13,516 nucleotides of DNA, from contig CALGAG010000147.1 in the NCBI GenBank assembly GCA_937951995.1, positions 1-13,516 on the forward strand, in the 5' to 3' direction. Both the position numbers and the translations under genes were made by a program. Numbering within the stretch: the first letter of the stretch is position 1; the number at the start of each line of letters is the position of its first letter. Positions 1-5,899 of the stretch are shown here, in pieces. The stretch comes from an uncultured Bacillota bacterium. GTDB lineage: Bacteria > Bacillota > Clostridia > Tissierellales > Tissierellaceae. The notes under the pieces were generated by a model, which saw only the letters and a list, made by a program, of their open reading frames with translations, was not told where the DNA came from and did no database searches.

Positions 1-1
1 C

Positions 2-403
2 ATAAATGACACCCTAGGACACAGGGCAGGGGATGATTTCCTTAAGGAATTTGCAGCAAGGCTCATAAAGCTCCCCTTTGAGAATATGATCAGCATGAGA
101 ATCGCAGGTGATGAGTTTGGGCTCTATATCCATGGATATGAGACTGTTACTGAGGAGGATATTGCCCAAGTGTGGACCCAAATCAAAAAATTGGTCTTGA
201 GCGAGCCCATTATCCTGGAGTCCGGGGAAAAGTCCGTCAATTGCAGTGCAGGGATGGCGGTTTATGGCAAGGATACCACGGATATATACGACCTTATCGA
301 ATACGCTGATTTTGCAATGTATGAGGCAAAGAACTCGGGGAAGAACTCCCATAGTCAGTTCAGCCTGGATAGATATAAGACCAAGAAGACCTCTATACTA
401 TAG
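2..403 (+). CDS. GGDEF-domain protein (diguanylate cyclase), C-terminal part, 5' truncated by the window edge
   Basis: This is the C-terminal part of a GGDEF domain, which makes the second messenger cyclic di-GMP from two GTP. The frame is open from the window edge, so the start and any sensor domain lie outside. The visible part begins with the nucleotide-binding segment INDTLGHRAGD. About 25 residues later comes the signature RIAGDEFG, with Ala for the first Gly, a variant found in active enzymes. The late-domain segment IEYADFAMYEAKNSGKN is also typical. The primary inhibitory site (RxxD five residues before the signature) is absent, since the residues there are FENM. No EAL or HD-GYP domain follows. 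A membrane protein gene with its own ribosome site starts 22 bases downstream, so the two are probably co-transcribed. Assignment to the family is sure; activity is inferred from motifs. Confidence 0.93.
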   Translation: MNDTLGHRAGDDFLKEFAARLIKLPFENMISMRIAGDEFGLYIHGYETVTEEDIAQVWTQIKKLVLSEPIILESGEKSVNCSAGMAVYGKDTTDIYDLIEYADFAMYEAKNSGKNSHSQFSLDRYKTKKTSIL

Positions 404-425
404 CTGTGACAAAGGAGTGCTATTT

Positions 426-950
426 GTGATAGAAAACAACCAAAAAATAAAAACACTGACAATGTCAGCCTTTGGGCTGGCTTTATCAGTGTTGAGCCTG
501 ATCTTGTTCCGTGGACCAATCAGCATTGTATCGACTTTCCTGATACCTGCAATCATAGTATTATTTTCCGGAAACAAACCTGAAGGATATGGACTTACCT
601 CAATAGGTCTATTTGTTGTAACCCTTCTTTTCTTCCCGCCCCAGATCATATTCGTTGCAGGATATTTGATACTGGGCCTATTTCTAAAGCTATTGGCTGT
701 ATCATCAAGTCTAAAGGTAAGGTTCAAGCCAATAGGATTTATACTATACACAACCATAACCTCCCTGGTTCTTTTTGCGGGAATCAGGCTGACCGAGCTT
801 ATATTTCTTGTACCCCTCCATTCCATGATGGTTGGAATTTCCGGTGGCAGTCCACTTTCTTATGCCGGTATATTGCTTTTGGAGGGCCTTCTGATAAGTT
901 TCTTTAACTTTGGAATCCTTAAACTTTTCAGATCAAGGATTAATCCGTAG
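426..950 (+). CDS. Small integral membrane protein of unknown function
   Basis: This 174-residue, very hydrophobic protein has about five or six membrane segments (roughly residues 11-28, 32-48, 57-92 as one or two passes, 103-137 as one or two passes, and 146-168). It has a short polar N-terminus and a basic C-terminal end (LFRSRINP). I do not recognise the family; the length and helix count recall small membrane modules such as transporter substrate-binding subunits, but no diagnostic motif supports this. I chose the GTG at 426 because AAAGGAG lies 8 bases upstream at 411-417. The frame is open further upstream, but that part is out of frame inside the GGDEF gene and is not membrane-like. 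The gene follows the GGDEF gene by 22 bases, suggesting one transcript. Its last 11 bases overlap the end of the convergent gene on the other strand. Confidence 0.8.
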   Translation: MIENNQKIKTLTMSAFGLALSVLSLILFRGPISIVSTFLIPAIIVLFSGNKPEGYGLTSIGLFVVTLLFFPPQIIFVAGYLILGLFLKLLAVSSSLKVRFKPIGFILYTTITSLVLFAGIRLTELIFLVPLHSMMVGISGGSPLSYAGILLLEGLLISFFNFGILKLFRSRINP

Positions 951-960
951 CAGAATCCTT
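935..960. terminator. Possible weak bidirectional terminator at the convergent gene ends
   Basis: A perfect 7-bp inverted repeat, AAGGATT (935-941) and AATCCTT (954-960) with a 12-base loop, spans the overlapping stop codons of the two convergent genes. On the plus strand the following sequence is T-rich; on the minus strand it is not a clean T tract. The stem is short and AT-rich, so this is only a candidate. Confidence 0.25.
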
Positions 961-1296
961 CTTTGAGTTGTTTGCTTTTTTTGCGGGCTTTTTCTTTGGT
1001 TTCTTGCTTGCCTCAATTGCTTCATCCTTGACTTTTTCCTTTGCATCAATTCTTGCCTGCTCAATTTTTTCCAGTTGAAGATTATTCTGTTCAACTGAAG
1101 CATCGTAGTCCTTCATAATTGATTTCTGAATCTTTGAGTCCATTATCTTCAGAAAACTTCCAAAGGCCTGCGGATACTGAAATAGCTTTTCTTCCTCTTC
1201 TCCAATAAACTTAACTGAAATATGGTTTTCATCAGCCTTGGTGATTTTCCCCTTACCAAAGCTGACATGTTCTACATTTTTGTTAATAAGCTTCAT
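940..1296 (-). CDS. Small protein with barrel-like N-terminus and lysine-rich tail, coupled to recA
   Basis: This 118-residue protein has two parts. Residues 1 to about 52 (MKLINKNVEHVSFGKGKITK, then a valine-rich strand and QYPQAFGSFL) resemble a short beta-barrel motif common in clostridial hypothetical proteins, in which FGxGxI and YPxAF are the conserved points. The rest is a charged helix followed by a tail rich in Lys, Ala and Pro (PKKKPAKKANNSKK), like histone-H1-type or other nucleic-acid-binding tails. Function is unknown; DNA or RNA binding is an inference from the tail. The ATG directly follows the recA stop (TAAATG), with GGAGGGG inside the recA 3' end as ribosome site, so translation is probably coupled to recA. 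No recX-like gene follows recA here. The 3' end overlaps the convergent membrane protein gene by 11 bases. Confidence 0.85.
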   Translation of the reverse strand: MKLINKNVEHVSFGKGKITKADENHISVKFIGEEEEKLFQYPQAFGSFLKIMDSKIQKSIMKDYDASVEQNNLQLEKIEQARIDAKEKVKDEAIEASKKPKKKPAKKANNSKKDSATD

Positions 1297-2316
1297 TTAC
1301 TTCCCCTCCGATTTTACTTCAATGGTTAAACTGTGCTTTTCCCGTATTTTTGTCTCTATTTCATCAAGGATTGCTGGATTGTCCCTAAGAAACTGCTTGG
1401 AGTTCTCTCTTCCCTGGCCAAGCTTTTCATCCATGTATGAGAACCAGGACCCCGACTTCTTGACAAAATCCTCTTCTACTCCAAGGTCAAGTACGTCTCC
1501 CTCCCTTGATATCCCCTCATTATACATTATGTCAAATTCCGCCTGCTTAAATGGCGGTGCCACCTTGTTCTTCTTTACCTTTACCCTGGTTCGATTTCCC
1601 ACTATACTATCACCTGACTTGATGGAGTCTATCCTTCTTATATCCAGCCTGACGGAAGCGTAGAACTTCAATGCCCGTCCTCCTGATGTGGTTTCAGGAC
1701 TCCCAAACATAACACCTATTTTCTCCCTCAACTGATTTATGAATATCACCACGCATCTTGACTTGCTAATTGCACCAGCCAGCTTCCTAAGGGCCTGGGA
1801 CATTAGTCTTGCCTGCAAACCAACATGTGATGCTCCCATCTCACCCTCAAGTTCTGCCCTGGGGACAAGAGCAGCCACTGAATCCACTACAACTACATCA
1901 ACCGCTCCAGACCTGACTAGGGCCTCTGTAATCTCCAAGGCCTGCTCTCCGGAATCTGGCTGTGATATTATGAGCTCATCTGTATTTACACCAAGCTTCT
2001 TGGCATATGATGGGTCCAAGGAATGCTCCGCATCTATAAAGGCAGCTGTTCCACCCCTCATCTGGGATTGCACTATTGTATGTAGGGCAAGTGTTGTCTT
2101 TCCGGATGATTCAGGACCATAGATTTCAATTACCCTTCCCTTGGGAAATCCCCCAACTCCCAAAGCCACATCCAGAGCCAGGGAACCTGTGGGGATCACT
2201 TCAATATTAACCACCTCATCACTACCCAGCTTCATGATTGAACCCTTGCCAAACTGCCTCTCAATCTGTCTGATTGCATCATCCAGTGCAGCAAGCTTTT
2301 TTTCATCTACCTTCAT
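1297..2316 (-). CDS. recA: RecA recombinase
   Basis: RecA forms ATP-dependent filaments on single-stranded DNA, drives homologous strand exchange and stimulates LexA self-cleavage. The 339-residue protein is full length for the family. It shows the N-terminal oligomerisation helix (IRQIERQFGKGSIM), Walker A GPESSGKT at residues 67-74, Walker B VDVVVVDS, the loop segments EGEMGASHVGLQAR and GSPETTSGGRALKFYASVR, and the C-terminal domain ending in an acidic/basic mix. I prefer the ATG at 2316, giving MKVDEKK as in other RecA proteins. A TTG at 2325 would add three residues (MIR), and AGGGAAGGGAAG upstream could serve either. The gene is first in a two-gene unit and is divergent from a marR-type gene. 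The control region holds two promoters and two palindromes, and I find no GAAC-N4-GTTC LexA box in it. Confidence 0.98.
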   Translation of the reverse strand: MKVDEKKLAALDDAIRQIERQFGKGSIMKLGSDEVVNIEVIPTGSLALDVALGVGGFPKGRVIEIYGPESSGKTTLALHTIVQSQMRGGTAAFIDAEHSLDPSYAKKLGVNTDELIISQPDSGEQALEITEALVRSGAVDVVVVDSVAALVPRAELEGEMGASHVGLQARLMSQALRKLAGAISKSRCVVIFINQLREKIGVMFGSPETTSGGRALKFYASVRLDIRRIDSIKSGDSIVGNRTRVKVKKNKVAPPFKQAEFDIMYNEGISREGDVLDLGVEEDFVKKSGSWFSYMDEKLGQGRENSKQFLRDNPAILDEIETKIREKHSLTIEVKSEGK

Positions 2317-2361
2317 CCTTATCAACTTCCCTTCCCTTAATATATTTCAAAAATCAAGTAA

Positions 2362-2389
2362 ATTACAGGCTTATATCCTTGCTTGTCAA
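2362..2389 (-). promoter_or_regulatory. Possible second (proximal) recA promoter
   Basis: On the minus strand, TTGACA (2389-2384) is followed after 16 bases by TGTAAT (2367-2362). Its -35 lies inside the proximal palindrome at 2383-2401. The -10 is weaker than that of the distal promoter, so this is a secondary candidate. Confidence 0.35.
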
Positions 2390-2401
2390 TTTTGTTGACT
2401 A
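2383..2401. promoter_or_regulatory. Proximal operator-like palindrome, probable MarR site
   Basis: The 19-mer TTGTCAATTTTGTTGACTA is an imperfect palindrome and matches the second palindrome at 2428-2446 in 16 of 19 positions. It covers the predicted recA transcription start (about 2399) from the distal promoter and the -35 of the possible proximal recA promoter. Binding by the adjacent MarR protein is inferred from position and symmetry. Confidence 0.6.
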
Positions 2402-2405
2402 TCTA

Positions 2406-2434
2406 ATTTTATCCCTTTAATCCATTTTTGTCAA
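2406..2434 (-). promoter_or_regulatory. recA promoter (distal)
   Basis: On the minus strand a perfect -35, TTGACA (2434-2429), is followed after exactly 17 bases by TAAAAT (2411-2406). The predicted start at about 2399 leaves a leader of roughly 80 bases before the recA ATG. The -35 is formed by the left arm of the palindrome at 2428-2446. Confidence 0.7.
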
Positions 2435-2446
2435 CTTGGTTGACAA
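2428..2446. promoter_or_regulatory. Distal operator-like palindrome shared by the divergent recA and marR promoters
   Basis: TTGTCAAC-TTG-GTTGACAA is a perfect inverted repeat with 8-bp arms. Its left arm supplies the recA -35 on the minus strand and its right arm supplies the marR -35 on the plus strand. A protein bound here would block both promoters. Size and symmetry fit a MarR dimer site. Centre-to-centre distance to the related palindrome at 2383-2401 is 45 bp. Confidence 0.65.
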
Positions 2447-2468
2447 TTTGCCATGCCACCTATATACT
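2440..2468 (+). promoter_or_regulatory. Promoter of the divergent marR-type gene
   Basis: TTGACA (2440-2445) is followed after exactly 17 bases by TATACT (2463-2468). The predicted start near 2475 gives a leader of about 24 bases that contains the ribosome site AGGAGGT. The -35 is the right arm of the palindrome at 2428-2446. Confidence 0.7.
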
Positions 2469-2498
2469 TATTATTGAAAATTCTCAGGAGGTGGAATC

Positions 2499-2936
2499 TT
2501 GAACTCAGAATTGAAAAATCTAGATTTAATAGACCTTATCAGCGAAAGACATCTACAGCTTAGGGATATTGCCGAGGAAGATTGGAATAAGGCCAGCGAT
2601 ATTCATATATCAAATTCAGAATGGTTTATCCTTGCCAGGATATATCAAAGAAATCCTTCCGTCTCACAGGTTACACGACGTGTTGACATGTCAAGACAGG
2701 CAGTTCATAAGTTTGCAAAGGGACTCCAGGCAAAGGGCCTAGTGGAGATTAGGGATTCAAGGCATAATAAGAGGGACAAATGTCTAAGGTTGACTAGTCT
2801 GGGCAAGGAGTGTTACGAAAAGAACCTGATTCTGAAGAAGGACCTGGAATCGAAGATTGGGGAATTGATTGGTCATGATAGGCTGGATTCACTCAAGGAA
2901 ATTCTTGCACTGAACTGGGGTATCAAGGAGTATTGA
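2499..2936 (+). CDS. MarR-family winged-helix transcriptional regulator, divergent from recA
   Basis: This 145-residue protein has the usual MarR length and layout. It starts with an N-terminal dimerisation helix. The winged helix-turn-helix spans about residues 42-100; its recognition region is VSQVTRRVDMSRQAVHKFAK, and its wing (VEIRDSRHNKRDKCLRLTSLG) carries the typical D-x-R-basic pattern. A C-terminal helical dimerisation segment closes it. The start is TTG at 2499, supported by AGGAGGT seven bases upstream; no ATG lies near. The ligand is unknown. The gene shares a 170-bp divergent control region with recA, in which two related palindromes overlap both promoters, so autorepression and an effect on recA are likely (inference). 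A hairpin with a T run follows the gene. Confidence 0.93.
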   Translation: MNSELKNLDLIDLISERHLQLRDIAEEDWNKASDIHISNSEWFILARIYQRNPSVSQVTRRVDMSRQAVHKFAKGLQAKGLVEIRDSRHNKRDKCLRLTSLGKECYEKNLILKKDLESKIGELIGHDRLDSLKEILALNWGIKEY

Positions 2937-2968
2937 CAATTTCAACTTCACCTTATCGTAATATATTT

Positions 2969-3013
2969 ATATGGATATTAATTTTCCAACAAAATTATAT
3001 CCATATTTTTTTT
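2969..3013 (+). terminator. Rho-independent terminator after the marR-type gene
   Basis: The perfect 10-bp inverted repeat ATATGGATAT (2969-2978) / ATATCCATAT (2997-3006) continues inward, with one bulged T, as AATTTT / AAAATT around the loop CCAAC. It is followed by eight T residues (3006-3013). The stem is AT-rich but long, and the T run gives plus-strand polarity. Confidence 0.7.
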
Positions 3014-3082
3014 GAGATACTAAGTAATTTTTTATAACAAAATAGTAATATACTGATGTTATGAAATTGTTGAAAAAATATA

Positions 3083-3097
3083 TATTTTCAGATTATT
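3083..3097 (+). promoter_or_regulatory. Possible CodY box upstream of ilvD
   Basis: TATTTTCAGATTATT matches the CodY consensus AATTTTCNGAAAATT with three mismatches (positions 1, 11 and 12). It sits about 40 bases before the ilvD start. The region is very AT-rich, so a chance match is quite possible. I see no T-box or clear leader peptide before ilvD, and no convincing promoter; TATACT at 3049-3054 is a possible -10 without a good -35. Confidence 0.3.
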
Positions 3098-3137
3098 GTG
3101 CTGCTTGCAAAAGCACTAAATGAAAGGAATGGTTTAT

Positions 3138-4808
3138 ATGAGAAGCGATTCAGTTAAAACAGGTACACAACAGGCTCCTCACAGATCCCTGTTCAACGCC
3201 CTTGGAATGACCGAGGAAGAAATGAAAAAGCCCCTTGTGGGAATTGTCAGCTCCTACAATGAGATTGTTCCAGGTCATATGAACCTGGATAAAATTGTGG
3301 ACGCCGTAAAACTGGGTGTTGCAGCTGCCGGGGGGACCCCTATGGTATTTCCTGCAATAGCTGTTTGTGACGGAATAGCTATGGGCCACACAGGCATGAA
3401 GTATTCCCTTGTAACAAGGGATCTGATTGCAGATTCCACTGAGGCAATGGCCATTGCCCATGGATTCGACGCTCTTGTAATGGTTCCCAATTGCGACAAG
3501 AACGTACCGGGATTGTTGATGGCTGCTGCCAGAATAAATGTACCTACCATTTTTGTAAGTGGAGGACCCATGCTGGCCGGAAAAGTTGGTGGCAAGAAGA
3601 CCAGTCTTTCCTCTGTCTTTGAGGCTGTCGGTTCCTATGCCTCAGGTGACATGAGTCTTGAAATGCTCCAGGAGTTTGAAAAAAAGGCATGCCCGACCTG
3701 TGGATCATGCTCCGGAATGTATACCGCTAACAGCATGAACTGTCTGACTGAAGCCCTGGGTATGGGTTTACGGGGAAATGGTACAATTCCAGCAGTCTAC
3801 TCGGCCAGAATCCAGCTGGCCAAAATGGCCGGTATGCAGATTATGGACTTGGTCAAAAAGGACATCCGACCAAGGGACATCATGACCGAGGATGCCTTTA
3901 TGAATGCCTTGGCTGTGGATATGGCCTTAGGTTGCAGCACCAACAGCATGCTCCATCTTCCTGCAATTGCCCACGAGGTAGGATTAGACCTAAATCTGGA
4001 TATTGCTAATGAAATAAGTGCAAAGACACCAAACCTTTGTCATCTGGCTCCAGCAGGCAATACATATATCGAAGACTTGGATGAATCAGGCGGAGTTTAT
4101 GCCGTGATGAATGAGCTCCTTAAGAAGGACCTCCTAAGAACCGACCTTATCACATGTACAGGTAAAACAGTTGCAGAGAACATTGCAGGGTGTCATAACC
4201 ATAATCCAGACGTAATCAGACCAGTTGAGGATCCCTACAGTGAAACCGGTGGAATTGCTGTCCTAAAGGGTAACCTGGCACCGGATACGTGTGTAGTGAA
4301 GCGATCGGCTGTACTGCCACAAATGATGAAGCATGAAGGCCCTGCAAGGGTTTTTGACTGCGAAGAGGATGCCATTGATGCCATCAAGGGGGGTGGAATT
4401 GTCCCTGGTGATGTTGTAGTAATAAGATATGAGGGGCCCAAGGGTGGCCCAGGCATGAGGGAGATGCTAAATCCAACCTCTGCAATAGCTGGAATGGGCC
4501 TTGACACCACAGTTGCCCTTATAACCGACGGACGATTCAGCGGGGCTTCAAGAGGTGCTTCAATCGGACATGTTTCTCCCGAAGCTGCTGTAGGTGGAAA
4601 TATAGCCCTGGTGGAAGATGGCGACATCATTAGGATAGATATCGATGCCAATACAATAGATATGGATGTTTCAGCGGATGAGCTTGAAAAGAGAAGAAAA
4701 GCATGGACTCCAAGAGAACCTAAGATAACAACCGGTTACCTTTCCCGATATGCATCCATGGTAACATCCGGCAACAGGGGCGCAATACTTGAAGTTCCAA
4801 AAAAATAA
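3138..4808 (+). CDS. ilvD: Dihydroxy-acid dehydratase
   Basis: IlvD converts 2,3-dihydroxy-isovalerate and 2,3-dihydroxy-3-methylvalerate into the 2-keto acids that precede valine and isoleucine, also feeding leucine and pantothenate. The 556-residue length is normal. Visible landmarks are APHRSLFNALG near the start, VCDGIAMGHTGMKYSL (71-91), PNCDKNVPG with Cys119, ACPTCGSCSGMYTANSMN with Cys185, Cys188 and Cys191, and the C-terminal TDGRFSGASRGASIGHVSPE. The segment VPGHMNL has Gly where [2Fe-2S] dehydratases have a cluster Cys, pointing to the oxygen-sensitive [4Fe-4S] type (inference from family knowledge). I chose ATG 3138 because MRSDSVKTG matches the family start and AAAGGA lies 9 bases upstream; ATGs at 3120 and 3129 are in frame but less well placed. 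The transporter gene follows after 13 bases, clearly in the same operon. Confidence 0.97.
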   Translation: MRSDSVKTGTQQAPHRSLFNALGMTEEEMKKPLVGIVSSYNEIVPGHMNLDKIVDAVKLGVAAAGGTPMVFPAIAVCDGIAMGHTGMKYSLVTRDLIADSTEAMAIAHGFDALVMVPNCDKNVPGLLMAAARINVPTIFVSGGPMLAGKVGGKKTSLSSVFEAVGSYASGDMSLEMLQEFEKKACPTCGSCSGMYTANSMNCLTEALGMGLRGNGTIPAVYSARIQLAKMAGMQIMDLVKKDIRPRDIMTEDAFMNALAVDMALGCSTNSMLHLPAIAHEVGLDLNLDIANEISAKTPNLCHLAPAGNTYIEDLDESGGVYAVMNELLKKDLLRTDLITCTGKTVAENIAGCHNHNPDVIRPVEDPYSETGGIAVLKGNLAPDTCVVKRSAVLPQMMKHEGPARVFDCEEDAIDAIKGGGIVPGDVVVIRYEGPKGGPGMREMLNPTSAIAGMGLDTTVALITDGRFSGASRGASIGHVSPEAAVGGNIALVEDGDIIRIDIDANTIDMDVSADELEKRRKAWTPREPKITTGYLSRYASMVTSGNRGAILEVPKK

Positions 4809-4821
4809 AGGGGGTATTTGA

Positions 4822-5793
4822 GTGAAAAATGTCGCAAAGCTTATCTCAAAATATTTTGGGATAATAATAATTTTGTTTATGTTGGTGGCTTTTATTGAGC
4901 CCGGCATATTCAGTTGGGTAACATCACAACTGTTCGGCCAATCTGTAATAACATTGCTACTGGGGATTATAATGTTTGGAATGGGAATGACGTTGAATAT
5001 TGAGGATTTCAAGATAGTACTGAAAAGACCAATGGATATTCTAAAGGGCACCTTAGCACAATACACCATAATGCCTTTGCTGGCACTGGCACTATCCATG
5101 ATGTTTGGTCTTGAAGAGGCGCTTATGGTTGGTGTTGTTCTTGTGGGAACCTGCCCAGGAGGTACATCCTCAAATGTAATATCATATATGGCTGGAGGGG
5201 ATGTTGCCCTATCTGTGGCAATGACAACCGTCTCCACCTTGCTTGCTCCAATTCTTACACCGGCGATTACATATATGTTGATTAGACAATCAGTAACCTT
5301 CAGTCCAATAGGAATGTTTACCAGCATTGTACAGGTGGTTATCCTCCCTATCGCCCTGGGCCTGCTCCTAAAATCCATAATAAAGGACAAGGCTGATGTT
5401 TTGGAGGACTATCTTCCTGCTGTTTCATCAATTGCCATAGCTTGCATAGTAGGTGGAGTAATAGGTGGAAACAGGGAAAGGATTCTGGCATCCCTTGGAC
5501 TTATTGTTGTTGTGGTTGTGCTTCATAATATTCTGGGATACCTAATAGGACTTGGCATTGGAAGGTTGACGGGTATGGATCGCAGAAAGAGTATCACAAT
5601 TGCTGTTGAGGTTGGAATGCAGAATTCCGGTTTGGCCACTTCCCTTGCTGCAAGCCAATTCGCAGCAATGCCCTTGGCTGCAGTTCCAGGAGCACTCTTC
5701 AGTGCATGGCATAATGTATCAGGTGCCGTATTTGCCTGGATTGCCAAGTCCATAGAATCCAGGGAACCAAATCCCCAGGTTAATTCAAACTAG
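4822..5793 (+). CDS. Bile acid:sodium symporter (BASS) family transporter, co-transcribed with ilvD
   Basis: This 323-residue protein has about nine or ten membrane segments. It carries the two hallmark unwound-helix motifs of the family: GTCPGGTSSNV at 109-119, and EVGMQNSGLA at 263-272, where the Glu and Gln contribute to sodium sites. Bacterial members mostly carry organic anions rather than bile acids; known substrates of relatives include pyruvate and ketopantoate. The start is GTG 4822 with AAAGGGGG just before it, beginning inside the end of ilvD. The 13-base gap to ilvD and the terminator after the gene define an ilvD-transporter operon. A substrate linked to IlvD chemistry, such as a branched 2-keto acid, dihydroxy acid or ketopantoate, is the natural guess, but neither substrate nor direction can be read from the sequence. 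Confidence 0.92.
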   Translation: MKNVAKLISKYFGIIIILFMLVAFIEPGIFSWVTSQLFGQSVITLLLGIIMFGMGMTLNIEDFKIVLKRPMDILKGTLAQYTIMPLLALALSMMFGLEEALMVGVVLVGTCPGGTSSNVISYMAGGDVALSVAMTTVSTLLAPILTPAITYMLIRQSVTFSPIGMFTSIVQVVILPIALGLLLKSIIKDKADVLEDYLPAVSSIAIACIVGGVIGGNRERILASLGLIVVVVVLHNILGYLIGLGIGRLTGMDRRKSITIAVEVGMQNSGLATSLAASQFAAMPLAAVPGALFSAWHNVSGAVFAWIAKSIESREPNPQVNSN

Positions 5794-5815
5794 GAATTTA
5801 AAATCTTATACTCTA

Positions 5816-5845
5816 AAGCAAATCCAAAAGGGTTTGCTTTTTTTT
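5816..5845 (+). terminator. Rho-independent terminator of the ilvD-transporter operon
   Basis: AGCAAATCC (5817-5825) pairs with GGGTTTGCT (5830-5838), nine base pairs including one G-U, around an AAAA loop, followed by eight T residues. It ends the operon 24 bases after the transporter stop codon, before the AraC gene. Confidence 0.9.
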
Positions 5846-5862
5846 ATTGTTAACTATATTAT
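5834..5862 (+). promoter_or_regulatory. Possible promoter of the AraC-type gene
   Basis: TTGCTT (5834-5839), 17 bases, then TATTAT (5857-5862). The -35 lies in the 3' arm of the upstream terminator, so the match is tentative. Only about 55 bases separate that terminator from the gene, so a promoter must lie near here if the gene is transcribed alone. Confidence 0.35.
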
Positions 5863-5899
5863 ATGTATAAAGATTTTTACAATTTGTGGGGGATATGTT

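Noticed and set aside
398..826. Minus-strand open frame opposite the membrane protein gene
   Set aside because: The plus-strand frame has a good ribosome site and coherent membrane segments; the minus frame has neither.
2933..2955. TTGACA at the end of the marR-type gene as an ilvD promoter
   Set aside because: No acceptable -10 at 16-18 bases (TCGTAA at 17), and the terminator at 2969-3013 would stop the transcript.
3098..3116. Short hairpin GTGCT...AGCAC just before ilvD, considered as an attenuator or riboswitch part
   Set aside because: Only a 5-bp stem, no T run, no T-box or riboswitch core nearby, and a competing fold of equal strength.
4671..5390. 239-codon open frame on the minus strand across the end of ilvD and the transporter gene
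   Set aside because: It lies antisense to two well-supported genes, has no family-like motif or ribosome site, and its composition mirrors the opposite strand's hydrophobic codons.
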